Shown here: positions 17,785-26,449 of the stretch, piece after piece
Numbering within the stretch: the stretch's first letter is position 1
How the letters are laid out: each line of letters starts with the position of its first letter
Origin: Massiliimalia sp964370215
GTDB lineage: Bacteria; Bacillota; Clostridia; Oscillospirales; Ruminococcaceae
Direction: 5' to 3'
Length of the DNA: 46,658 nucleotides
Assembly: GCA_964370215.1 (NCBI GenBank)
Contig: CAYJIM010000010.1
Span: 1-46,658, forward strand
The notes under the pieces: generated by a model
Database searches by the model: none
Told to the model about the DNA's origin: nothing
What the model saw: the letters and a program-made list of their open reading frames with translations, nothing else
Translations under genes and position numbers: made by a program

Positions 17785-19500
17785 TTATTTTGCATCGTCA
17801 AAGGAAATTTTCAACAATTCTTCCATTGTTGTGATCCCTTCCACCACATATTCTGCCGCCCCCATACGCAGGGTACGCATACCGTCTTTGACGGCAGCTT
17901 CTTTGATCTGGGCGGTTGTCCCACGGGAGGAGATGATCTGTTTGATGGATTCGTCCACTTCCATGATTTCGTATACCCCGATACGACCGTAATATCCCAC
18001 ATCGTTACAATGGGAACAGCCGACCGGATCGTAAATGGTTTGTGCTTGGTAAGCCGATACGCCAAGTAGTGCTTTTTCTTCTGCTGTTGCTTCACGTGCC
18101 GCTTTACAATGGGTGCAAAGTCTTCTCACCAAACGCTGAGCAATGATCCCAGCAATGGAATCGGCAAGCAGGTAAGACTCCACGCCCATTTCCAACAATC
18201 TGGTGACGGTTGCCGCCGAACTGTTGGTATGCAGTGTGCTGACCACCAAGTGTCCTGTGATGGAAGCTTGTACTGCAATGGTTGCCGTTTCTACGTCACG
18301 AATTTCCCCGACCATAATGATATCAGGGTCTTGACGTAGGATGGAACGGAGTGCCGACGCAAAGGTCAGATTCGCTTTTGGATTAACCTGTACCTGATTC
18401 ACCCCCGGCAGGTTTGCCTCCACCGGATCTTCAACGGTAATGATGTTGACCGACTCGGTGTTGAGGGCGGAAAGTGCCGTGTACATTGTCGTCGACTTCC
18501 CGCTCCCTGTAGGTCCTGTGATGAGAATGATCCCATTGGGGTTGGATAAAATATGATCAAATCGCTTCAACTCATGCTCACGCATTCCCAGTTCCGATTT
18601 GGAGCGGGTAGCAATATCGGCAGAGGAAGCCAAACGCATGACAATTTTTTCCCCAAAACTGGCGGGGAGAACAGCGACACGGACATCGTATTCTGTGCGG
18701 TCAACGATGATGGAAAATCGCCCATCTTGCGGACGACGACGTTCGGAAATATCCATGCCTCCCATGATTTTGATACGGGTAGAAAGTGCCGCCAACAGAT
18801 TGATGTCATAGAGCATTTTTTCTTTCAGCACCCCGTCAATGCGGTAACGGACACGGACACGCTTTTCGAGCGCATCAAAGTGAATGTCACTGGCACGCTG
18901 GCGCACTGCCTGTTCGATGATGGAGCGCACCAATTGTACGATCGGTGCATTAGAAAGCTCCGCTTCCTGTGCGGTGTCGATCGCTTCCTGTTGTTGCAGT
19001 TGTTGTTCTCGTTCTTTGGCGTACTGCTGTGCCGCCGACATCGCTTCGCCTGTCCCAAAATAGCGGTCAAGTACCGCATTGATCTGTCCGACGGTGGCAA
19101 TGCGCACCTCAATGAGACAGTTGGTGATGATGGAAATATCATCCTGTGCAACCATGTCGAGTGGGTTTGCCATGGCAAGAATCAATACATTCGCTTGCTC
19201 TTTGCTGTAACCAATGGGCAACACATTGTGTTTACGCAGTACCGCCCCGTCAATCATCGAAATGATGGAAGAGTCGATTTGCACCCCACGCAGATCAATG
19301 AAAGGAATACCCAACTGCACTTCCAATACACCTGCAATGTCACGGTCGGTAACCAATCCCAGTTCAATCAAGCAGTCCCCGAGCCAACGGTGTTGCTCTG
19401 ACTGAAATGCCAAAGCCTCGCCCAATTGTTTTTCGGTAATGATGCCTTTGAGCACCAAAAGGTCGCCCAATCGGTATCGTTTACTAGCGTCTACGCTCAT
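17785..19500 (-). CDS. pilB: Pilus assembly ATPase PilB with N-terminal MshEN pair
   Basis: This 571-aa GspE-family ATPase drives pilus extension. Residues 10-33 (RLGDLLVLKGII up to Q33) and 39-62 (WLGDCLIELGLV up to Q62) are two 24-residue motifs separated by five residues, the spacing of c-di-GMP-binding MshEN domains; the second has W in place of the first R. The ATPase half has RASDIHFD near 200, Walker A GPTGSGKSTT near 328, LRQDPDIIMVGEIRD with GHLVVSTLHT, and a four-cysteine zinc site (CTHC then CSHC). It is first in the operon; its ATG follows a weak AAGGAT site. Regulation by c-di-GMP is inferred from the motif. Confidence 0.96.
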   Translation of the reverse strand: MSVDASKRYRLGDLLVLKGIITEKQLGEALAFQSEQHRWLGDCLIELGLVTDRDIAGVLEVQLGIPFIDLRGVQIDSSIISMIDGAVLRKHNVLPIGYSKEQANVLILAMANPLDMVAQDDISIITNCLIEVRIATVGQINAVLDRYFGTGEAMSAAQQYAKEREQQLQQQEAIDTAQEAELSNAPIVQLVRSIIEQAVRQRASDIHFDALEKRVRVRYRIDGVLKEKMLYDINLLAALSTRIKIMGGMDISERRRPQDGRFSIIVDRTEYDVRVAVLPASFGEKIVMRLASSADIATRSKSELGMREHELKRFDHILSNPNGIILITGPTGSGKSTTMYTALSALNTESVNIITVEDPVEANLPGVNQVQVNPKANLTFASALRSILRQDPDIIMVGEIRDVETATIAVQASITGHLVVSTLHTNSSAATVTRLLEMGVESYLLADSIAGIIAQRLVRRLCTHCKAAREATAEEKALLGVSAYQAQTIYDPVGCSHCNDVGYYGRIGVYEIMEVDESIKQIISSRGTTAQIKEAAVKDGMRTLRMGAAEYVVEGITTMEELLKISFDDAK

Positions 19501-19619
19501 TCAAAAAACACATCCTTATTTTCACCGTGTCCCATATCACTGAACATAATGAAGAAATTACTGTCCTTAGTATATCCACATTTTTTAACAAAAAAATAAA
19601 TATAAAATCTCTACTCTAT

Positions 19620-19648
19620 AATATACCATATAAGTATTGCTGTTGCAA
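19620..19648 (-). promoter_or_regulatory. Sigma-A-type promoter of the pilus operon
   Basis: On the minus strand TTGCAA (19643-19648) and TATATT (19620-19625) are separated by 17 bases. This would give a leader of about 110 bases before pilB. I looked for a c-di-GMP riboswitch fold in this leader and saw none. Confidence 0.7.
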
Positions 19649-19744
19649 GTGAAATTTCCGTTACTGCTACTGATTCCTTTTATTTATAATATCGTTTCAT
19701 AAACCGTACTGCACTTCTGTATAAACGCGTATTGCTGTTCATTT

Positions 19745-22660
19745 TTACTTTTTCTTTTTCTCCCACCAAAGAATCCCGATCAACACAAATGAAACACCAA
19801 ATGCCAGTCCATACCAAACGATCCTCGTGTCATCTCCTGTTTTCGGTGCTGTAAGCACAGTGCTCCCATCATTGCCCGTATACCCTGTCTGCCCTGTCGT
19901 TTGTATTGGTGTTTGCGTTGCTTGTGTCAGGGTGTCCACCTCTGCTGTGCGATACCCAATGGCAAGAGGGCTTGCATCGGTCAACTGTAACGCAAATCCT
20001 ACTCCCTCTATCACGGTGAAAGGTGGAAATTCCAACACCCCATCACTGGATCGGATATGGGCAATGACTACTTCATCGGTCGCAGTACGCCCTGTCGGGA
20101 AGGGCAATAAAAGGGTAAATGGCGACCCCTTGATCGGTTGATCCAGCGAAACATCCAATACGACAACCTGCCGTACCTGCCCGAGTGCCGTCGAAAGGGC
20201 GTTGTACACCCCATCTACATCGGTGTAGTACCGTTGGATTGCATCCGATTGTCCCGCAAAGGATCCATTTTCAAAAGGAGTGACCGACACTGCAACCGCA
20301 GGATTCCCCTGAATGACACCCTCGCCGCTCGGAATTGGCAACAATCTTCCCGTCAATTGTAACGTCTCTTCCGCCAAGTGATACCGTGCTTGATCTGCCC
20401 CTGTTAGGGTCGCCTGCCATACCACTTCTACCGGCTGTATACCAAGAGCCAGTTGTCGGAATTTTGCTTGCTGGGTAATCGTACCCAAGGTAACGTCATC
20501 CTCCCCGACCACACCCAGTAGTTGCACCGTCGACAGATCCAACACCGCTTGGTCGGTACCATCATACACTTTATCTAGCACCGTTGGTGGGGTGAGTTGT
20601 AATTGTTTTGGTGTGACTTGTACCTGTGCCACTGCAACCGCCTGCTGGTAATGATCATCCGCTTCCTTCACTGCCTGTAAGGTGACCACCCCGACGTCTG
20701 TAGCGGTCGCCACTGACCCATTGATCGTTATACCGTCACCCGACTGTACCGTGTAGACCACCGCACCATCTCCCTGTCCACCGATTGTTTTGAGAGTCGT
20801 TTGACTGCCGTAGGAAAGGGTGGACACAACATCCAATGAAAAATTTTGTGGTGTCGCTTTGTCCACTGTCAGTTGTAGTGTTTCTTCACCACTTTGGTAG
20901 TTTTCTTCGGCTTGGGTGGTTGCCCGAATGGTCAACTGTCCCACACCGATGGTCGTCAAAAGGTTGCCCTCAATCCGACCGACCGCTTCACCCTCAACTA
21001 CCGCAAAGGTCACTGCGCCGGTTGCATCGGTTGTTGTCAGTAGATACGCTTCTCCAAACACCAATGCTGTCATCGGGTTGATGGAGAAGTCCTTTGCTTT
21101 TGCCTTGTCAACGGTAAAGGTTTGTGTCGCTTGTCCTTGATGGGTATCGCTTTCATACAGCGCCGTGACGGTATAGTCACCGGCATTCACCACCGTCAAC
21201 TGTTTCAGCTCCTCATAGGTGTAATCTTTGCCTTGATAGCGATAGGTAAAGCTACCGTTTCGCAACGGCATACCATGGTCGTCAGTGGCGCTTGCCACAA
21301 ACTGCGTGCCAAGCGACCGTGCGTCCCCATCGTACACGACCGCATCCGCCACCCCCAAGGTGACCAAGGCGACAGGTTTTGGCACGACCGAGACAAACAC
21401 CGTGGCCGTTGTCGATTGAAAATTGTCTCCGCCCACTGCACCTACCGTGACCAAAATAGGCTCTGCGGTCACCCGATGTCCTGTTAGGTTCCCCACTTCG
21501 TCCACCGATAAAAAGTCCTGTGTCGGCAGGTCATAGGAAAGGCGGGTGGTGGGTGGTGTGACAGTCACCTCCATCGTCGTTGTCGTACCAACCAACACCT
21601 CTTTAATTGGCGAAACGGTCAGTTGAATCGGCGCCTTTGTAATGGTCATTGTCGTGACAAATGTCGGGGTCGTTACTGCACCATACTGGTTCCCCCCTTC
21701 AGTCGAAAAGAGTACCCGATAACCACCTGCATCAGTAGGTGGTGTAGTCGTCTCCATCCCATCATCGGCCTGATACCACACCGTCACTCGTCCCACCCCT
21801 GATACCGTTTGTTTCGGGATCATTGTGACAACTTTTGCCGTACCGTCATACTGCAAGTTATCAGGCAATGTCACTTCAAAAAGCGATACGGTAGGGCGTT
21901 GCTTCACTGTAATGTAGATGGTTGCTTCCTGCCCCTCATACGAAATGGTGACAACTTGGGTGTCGGCAGTCATCGTCTCAGGGGTGACCTTGTAGTCATC
22001 CACGACATGGGACTGCCCAAAAGCATCAATCGCCATCACGACCATCCCTGTCGGATCAAAGGAGTCCCCCTCCACATATTGTTGTTTTAGCGGATAGCTT
22101 TGCAGGTAAATACCGATCGTCTCTCCACTGCTATACTGCTGTGCGCCGGCAGCACTATAAAAGGAGGGCACTGTCGGGGTTGTATACGTCGGCTGTTTTA
22201 CCCACTGCACCGCACTATCGCCATCCACCCACGCAATTTGGTTGATGTTGTGCAGGTCGGTGGTGAAACACACTTCCTCTCGCAAACGTATGGTGCCACC
22301 ACTTGTCGCTGTGAGTAATGGCTTTGTCAGGTCGGCATGTTCGGTGTCAAGCGTCAATTGATCCAGCTGTAATCTACCCTCTCCACGCACCCAAAAAAGA
22401 GGCTCTTCATTACCACCCTCGCGAACCATCGTCGTTTGGTCAACACCCTGTCCGATGAGCGTGACATCCTTTTCCACCATGATGGTACGATCCACCGACA
22501 CCACCTCAGGGAGTAATAGCGTTCCCCCGTCGGGCAACGCTTCTAGTTGCGCCACCAGATCAAACAGCTGTGTCGTGTCGGTGACAGCATAGGAAACCTG
22601 TGGGAAACTTCCAAACAGAATCAAAAAAATAAGGGTCAGTGCCGGCAATTTTCGTTTCAT
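19745..22660 (-). CDS. Cell-surface protein with Ig-like repeats and a PKTGD-type C-terminal anchor (971 aa)
   Basis: A signal peptide of about 25 residues (LTLIFLILFGSFPQVSYA) leads into a region with pectate-lyase-like beta text (DRTIMVEKDVTLIGQG). This is followed by a bacterial Ig-like domain (YVEGDSFDPTGMVVMAIDAFG, about 195-255) and several MBG/YDG-type repeats marked by YDGTAK, VYDGDARS and VYDGTDQA. The C-terminus reads APKTGDD, a hydrophobic segment (IVWYGLAFGVSFVLIGILWW) and EKKKK, the layout of a sortase substrate with PKTGD in place of LPXTG. GAGAGGAG precedes the ATG. It lies upstream of the pilus operon on the same strand, but the pilus promoter lies between them. It is probably an adhesin or matrix protein. 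Confidence 0.85.
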   Translation of the reverse strand: MKRKLPALTLIFLILFGSFPQVSYAVTDTTQLFDLVAQLEALPDGGTLLLPEVVSVDRTIMVEKDVTLIGQGVDQTTMVREGGNEEPLFWVRGEGRLQLDQLTLDTEHADLTKPLLTATSGGTIRLREEVCFTTDLHNINQIAWVDGDSAVQWVKQPTYTTPTVPSFYSAAGAQQYSSGETIGIYLQSYPLKQQYVEGDSFDPTGMVVMAIDAFGQSHVVDDYKVTPETMTADTQVVTISYEGQEATIYITVKQRPTVSLFEVTLPDNLQYDGTAKVVTMIPKQTVSGVGRVTVWYQADDGMETTTPPTDAGGYRVLFSTEGGNQYGAVTTPTFVTTMTITKAPIQLTVSPIKEVLVGTTTTMEVTVTPPTTRLSYDLPTQDFLSVDEVGNLTGHRVTAEPILVTVGAVGGDNFQSTTATVFVSVVPKPVALVTLGVADAVVYDGDARSLGTQFVASATDDHGMPLRNGSFTYRYQGKDYTYEELKQLTVVNAGDYTVTALYESDTHQGQATQTFTVDKAKAKDFSINPMTALVFGEAYLLTTTDATGAVTFAVVEGEAVGRIEGNLLTTIGVGQLTIRATTQAEENYQSGEETLQLTVDKATPQNFSLDVVSTLSYGSQTTLKTIGGQGDGAVVYTVQSGDGITINGSVATATDVGVVTLQAVKEADDHYQQAVAVAQVQVTPKQLQLTPPTVLDKVYDGTDQAVLDLSTVQLLGVVGEDDVTLGTITQQAKFRQLALGIQPVEVVWQATLTGADQARYHLAEETLQLTGRLLPIPSGEGVIQGNPAVAVSVTPFENGSFAGQSDAIQRYYTDVDGVYNALSTALGQVRQVVVLDVSLDQPIKGSPFTLLLPFPTGRTATDEVVIAHIRSSDGVLEFPPFTVIEGVGFALQLTDASPLAIGYRTAEVDTLTQATQTPIQTTGQTGYTGNDGSTVLTAPKTGDDTRIVWYGLAFGVSFVLIGILWWEKKKK

Positions 22661-22780
22661 CGTTCATGCTCCTCTCGTATAGACGGGTGCTATGCATAAA
22701 ATCAGGCGACGTGCGCAGCATTCTATTTTTCGACTAAAATCGATCTTTTTTGCAAAGGATTGTTACTCTCATTGTACCGA

Positions 22781-22818
22781 AAAACCCTTCACTTTTCAAC
22801 AGAAAAATGAAGGGTTTT
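22781..22818 (-). terminator. Terminator of the antiporter gene
   Basis: AAAACCCTTCA (22781-22791) pairs with TGAAGGGTTTT (22808-22818). On the minus strand the stem ends in GGGTTTTTC. It lies just after the antiporter stop and before the start of the surface protein gene. Confidence 0.75.
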
Positions 22819-22832
22819 AAAAATATTTTTTC

Positions 22833-23999
22833 TCACCGCAACAAACGGGTGGCACATCGATCCAGTAGCCATGCCCCCAAGGGGGCGGTGACTGCAATGG
22901 CAACCACAGCAACAGCCAAAATCAAACCGCCACTTTGCAGGCCCATCGACAGCGGGATACCCCCGATGGCAGCTTGCACCGTTGCCTTTGGCAGATACCC
23001 GATGACACAAAATATCCGCTCTTTGCCGTTCAAGGGACTGCCGAGTAAACTGACCCATACCCCCACACTGCGAAAGAGCAGGACAAGAAACAGTAAGAGG
23101 AGTACGGCAAATCCTGCCGTGACAATCTGTGTGGGATCCACCGTTGCACCCACCAGTGAAAAAAGTAAAATTTCTGCCACTACCCACAGCTTTTGATACT
23201 TGCCGGCAAGCCGTACCGCAGTTTTCGCCGACACCTGTTGCAGGGCAATGCCGATCGCCATAGTGGCAATGAGCGCCGAAAAGGAAAAGAACCCACCATC
23301 CTCCAATGCCACAAACAGTAGTGCCACCGATGTCACAAGGATCAGTTTGACGGTGTCTCGCATCGACACCCGACAAAACAGTTTGCCAAGCAGGAATCCG
23401 ACACCAAAACCAATGCCAATACCCAGTAGAATGGAAATGGGGATTTGCACCAACCGAGAGGCCGAAAAATCGCCGGTGTCGGCAAGCAACAGCGCCCCCG
23501 AAAAAAGAGCGACCACCAATACATCATCGACTGCGGCACCTGCCAGAATCAATTGTGGTACCCCCTTCTTTGCCCCATAACCACGCTCCATTAAGGTCAG
23601 CATTTTAGGTACAATGACCGCCGGAGAAACAGCGGCAATGACAGTGCCCAACAGCAACGCTTCCACAGCAGAAATCCCAAGTAAAGGTGGTGCCAACAGC
23701 ACCATGCCGACAATCTCAAATAACGCCGGGACAAAGCACAATAAGATCGCCGGTCGCCCCACCTGCTTCAAATCGGAAATTTTGAGCGACAATCCTGCCC
23801 GTGCCAAAATGATGATGAGTGCAATTTTTCTAAGGTCTGCCGAAAGGGCAAGGAGCGTAAGGTCTAGCAAATTTAGTACAAAAGGTCCTACCACCATGCC
23901 TACCACCATCATACCAAGGAGGGGCGGCAAGGTGATTTTTTTGCAAGCCCAACCGGCAAGCAACCCACCTAGCAACAACACCGCAATACTAAAAAACAT
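22833..23999 (-). CDS. Cation:proton antiporter (Na+/H+ exchanger family)
   Basis: This 388-aa protein is almost wholly hydrophobic, with about 11-12 membrane segments. The opening (LPPLLGMMVVGMVVGPFVLNLL) and the region ARAGLSLKISDLK are typical of Na+/H+ and Kef-type exchangers. The AGAAVDDVLVV segment near residue 155 has the paired aspartates of the ion-binding site of CPA2-type, electrogenic carriers. No regulatory RCK/TrkA domain follows. The ATG has GGGGGATCTG upstream. Terminators on both sides make it a single-gene unit. Na+ or K+ as substrate cannot be decided, but a Na+-coupled V-ATPase is encoded 7 kb away. Confidence 0.85.
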   Translation of the reverse strand: MFFSIAVLLLGGLLAGWACKKITLPPLLGMMVVGMVVGPFVLNLLDLTLLALSADLRKIALIIILARAGLSLKISDLKQVGRPAILLCFVPALFEIVGMVLLAPPLLGISAVEALLLGTVIAAVSPAVIVPKMLTLMERGYGAKKGVPQLILAGAAVDDVLVVALFSGALLLADTGDFSASRLVQIPISILLGIGIGFGVGFLLGKLFCRVSMRDTVKLILVTSVALLFVALEDGGFFSFSALIATMAIGIALQQVSAKTAVRLAGKYQKLWVVAEILLFSLVGATVDPTQIVTAGFAVLLLLFLVLLFRSVGVWVSLLGSPLNGKERIFCVIGYLPKATVQAAIGGIPLSMGLQSGGLILAVAVVAIAVTAPLGAWLLDRCATRLLR

Positions 24000-24111
24000 C
24001 AGATCCCCCGACTTTCTTGTTCTCTCTAAAACATTACGCCTCTACCACTTCTTTTGTTTAAAACGGTACTACAAAAACATGCAAAAAGCAAGTCGCAGTG
24101 ACACAGAAAGT

Positions 24112-24143
24112 AAAAATGGCGAGCTGTCTTGCTCGCCATTTTT
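24112..24143. terminator. Rho-independent terminator between leuA and the antiporter gene
   Basis: AAAAATGGCGAGC (24112-24124) pairs with GCTCGCCATTTTT (24131-24143), a perfect 13-bp stem with a six-base loop and T-runs on both strands. On the minus strand it ends leuA, about 77 bases after its stop. Confidence 0.85.
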
Positions 24144-24219
24144 GCGGTTGCGGGTTTTTCGATGGTCTGAAGCAAGTCGTTTCTCACTTTTCGCATGTTT
24201 TTATATCTTTTGATCGTTC

Positions 24220-26036
24220 TTATTGCATGGCACGGTTGACAGCAGACACCAATGCTCTTGCGGAAGCATCGATGATGTCATCGTCCACCCCTGCACCGAA
24301 ACNNNNNNNNNNNNNNNNNNNNNNNNNNNNNNNNNNNNNNNNNNNNNNNNNNNNNNNNNNNNNNNNNNNNNNNNNNNNNNNNNNNNNNNNNNNNNNNNNN
24401 NNACCAATGCTCTTGCGGAAGCATCGATGATGTCATCGTCCACCCCTGCACCGAAACTCAAACGGTTGTCGCCGATTTGAATGCCGACATAGGCAATCGC
24501 TTTGGACTTACTGCTGGTGGTCATCGCATGTTCGCTGTAGGTCAACACGTCAAAGGTCAGGTCAACGCCCTGTTGGATGGCATTGCTAACCGCATCCAAG
24601 CGCCCATTCCCGATCCCTTGCAATGTCACTTCCTGCCCATCTTTTCGGATGGTCAATGCCGCTTTGGTTTCTGCTTTGTGGTCAAAGGTCACCGATACAA
24701 AGGTGATCGGTGCTTCAATATTGATATAGTTTTGGCAGAACACGTCGTACACTTCATTTGGTTTCAGCTCTTTGTGTGCATGATCCGAAACCGATTTGAC
24801 AGCATAACCGACATCTTCACGCATCGCCATTGGCATGACAATACCGTAATTTTGCTCGAGCAGATAGCCGATACCGCCTTTCCCCGACTGGGAGTTGATG
24901 CGAATGACATCGCTTTCATATTCCCGTCCAACGTGTTTTGGATCGATCGGCAGATATGGCACCGACCAGTGGCTGCAATCCTGTTCCTCACGCCATTTCA
25001 TCCCTTTGGCAATCGCATCTTGGTGCGAGCCGGAGAATGCCGCAAAGACCAATTTCCCTGCATATGGTTGACGGTCATAGACACGCATGCCGGTGACCTT
25101 TTCGTACATCGCAACGGTTTTTGGCATATCGGACAGATCCAACTGTGGATCCACCCCTTGGGAGAAGAGGTTCATCGCCATGGTGACCAAGTCGACGTTG
25201 CCGGTGCGTTCCCCATTGCCAAACAACGTCCCCTCAATGCGGTCCGCCCCTGCAAGCAGACCCAATTCAGAATCCGCTACCGCACAGCCGCGGTCGTTGT
25301 GTGGGTGCAAGGAAACCACGACATGTTCACGGTTGATGAGGTGTTTACACATATATTCCACTTGACTTGCATAAACGTGTGGCATCGAGTGCGAGACCGT
25401 TGCCGGCAGATTGATGATGACTTTGTTGTCCGCAGACGGTTCCCAAATTTTCAAGACACGATTACAGATTTCCAATGCAAATTCCATTTCAGTACCGGTA
25501 AAGCTCTCCGGCGAATACTCGAAGCGGAAGTTTCCTTCATATTCTGCGGCACACTGTTTGACATATTTTGCCCCGAATTCCGCAATGGCAATGATTTCTT
25601 CTTCGGATTTTCTAAACACCTGCTCCCGTTGTGCAAGGGAGGTGGAGTTGTACAAATGCACCACGGCATTTTTTGCCCCACGCAATGCTTCAAAGGTCTT
25701 TTTGATGATGTGCTCTCTCGACTGGGTCAGTACCTGTACTGCCACGTCGTCAGGAATCAAGTCTTCTTCAATCAAGGTGCGCAAAAAGTTGAACTCTGTT
25801 TCAGAAGCTGCCGGAAAGCCTACTTCAATTTCTTTGAAGCCGACTTCAACCAAAAATTTGAAAAATTCTACCTTTTCTTCCAAGCTCATCGGCACGATCA
25901 ACGCCTGATTGCCGTCACGCAGGTCGACACTACACCACTTTGGTGCTTTGTCCAAATATTCTTTTGTGGTCCAGTCCAAGCAGACCTCAGGTGGCATAAA
26001 ATATTGTCTTTTGTAATTTTCAAAATGTTTCATCAT
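24220..26036 (-). CDS. leuA: 2-isopropylmalate synthase, interrupted by an artificial assembly gap
   Basis: This enzyme condenses acetyl-CoA with 2-oxoisovalerate in the first committed step of leucine synthesis. The N-terminus (KAPKWCSVDLRDGNQALIVPM) has the DLRDGNQ metal and substrate motif, and HPHNDRGCAVADSELGLLAGA, near residue 245, carries the HxH metal site. The C-terminal part is the leucine-binding regulatory domain. This is the longer class of LeuA. Bases 24303-24402 are N, and the 55 bases on each side are identical, so the contigs overlap. Collapsing them gives a C-terminus ARALVSAVNRAMQ and a stop at 24220-24222, about 553 aa in all. A plain translation through the N run gives a false 33-residue tail. 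The first of two tandem ATGs follows AGAAAGGA. Confidence 0.95.
24303..24402. other. Scaffold gap of 100 N inside leuA, flanked by a 55-base duplicate
   Basis: The N run is exactly 100 bases. Bases 24248-24302 and 24403-24457 are identical (55 bases). This fits two contigs that share an end k-mer and were joined without merging. No sequence is likely to be missing. Confidence 0.9.
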
Positions 26037-26084
26037 TGTACTCGTTCCTTTCTAAAAGTCCTCTATTGGGGTTTCAGAGACAAC

Positions 26085-26375
26085 AAAAAAACTCTCGTCT
26101 CTGCTCAATGCTAGAGACGAGAGTAAAAACTCACGCGGTACCACTCTAGTTCACAAGGTTCTATTGCCCTGCGCCCTCATCGAATACAGCAATTTACTTG
26201 CGATATTCTCTCCCCGATAACGGTGGGCCTCCGTCATAACCTAATTCGATTGCTCGTTTCAGTCTGCTACTTCAAGGTGAGTTCCATCCACTGCCACAAC
26301 TGTTTTGCACCAACCAACAGCTCTCTTTTTGTGTCATCATCGATGTACTATTCCTCTTCATCGTATTTCATGTAT
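26085..26375 (-). promoter_or_regulatory. Leucine T-box leader of leuA
   Basis: Read on the minus strand, the leader has the T-box stem I landmarks GATGAAGAGGAATAGTA and AGAGAGCTGTTGGTTGGTGC, then GGAACTCACC, in which CTC (26279-26281) is the specifier codon for leucine. The T-box bulge sequence AGAGTGGTACCGCG lies at 26134-26147. A terminator stem follows: 26113-26124 pairs with 26091-26102 over 12 bp, then seven T. Uncharged tRNA-Leu should bind, stabilise the antiterminator and let leuA be transcribed. The CTC codon agrees with the gene it controls. Confidence 0.95.
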
Positions 26376-26378
26376 TCT

Positions 26379-26408
26379 ATTATATCTTAGCAATGCACCA
26401 AACGGCAA
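26379..26408 (-). promoter_or_regulatory. Promoter of the T-box-leuA unit
   Basis: On the minus strand TTGCCG (26403-26408) and a perfect TATAAT (26379-26384) are 18 bases apart. Transcription would begin just before stem I of the T-box. Confidence 0.7.
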
Positions 26409-26449
26409 TTGCTAATTTCAACAAACATCTTTCTGTTTTTTATGCAATA

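Noticed and set aside
18553..19401. A 282-aa open frame on the plus strand opposite pilB
   Set aside because: It is antisense to the MshEN and ATPase parts of pilB and has the His- and Cys-rich composition of a shadow frame.
19501..19612. A c-di-GMP riboswitch in the pilB leader
   Set aside because: Expected because clostridial pilus operons can have one, but no conserved c-di-GMP aptamer sequence or matching stems are visible.
22789..23376. A 195-aa frame on the minus strand in another phase of the antiporter gene
   Set aside because: Rich in Cys, His and Gly with no membrane pattern; the antiporter frame is clearly the real one.
24201..24302. leuA C-terminal extension obtained by reading through the N run
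   Set aside because: The 100 N plus the 55-base duplicate shift the frame; joining the identical flanks restores a normal C-terminus with a stop at 24220.
24477..26114. A 545-aa open frame on the plus strand opposite leuA
   Set aside because: It is antisense to a well-conserved enzyme, covers the T-box terminator region, and has a composition rich in His, Phe and Arg with no recognisable motif; it is a shadow of the codon bias in leuA.
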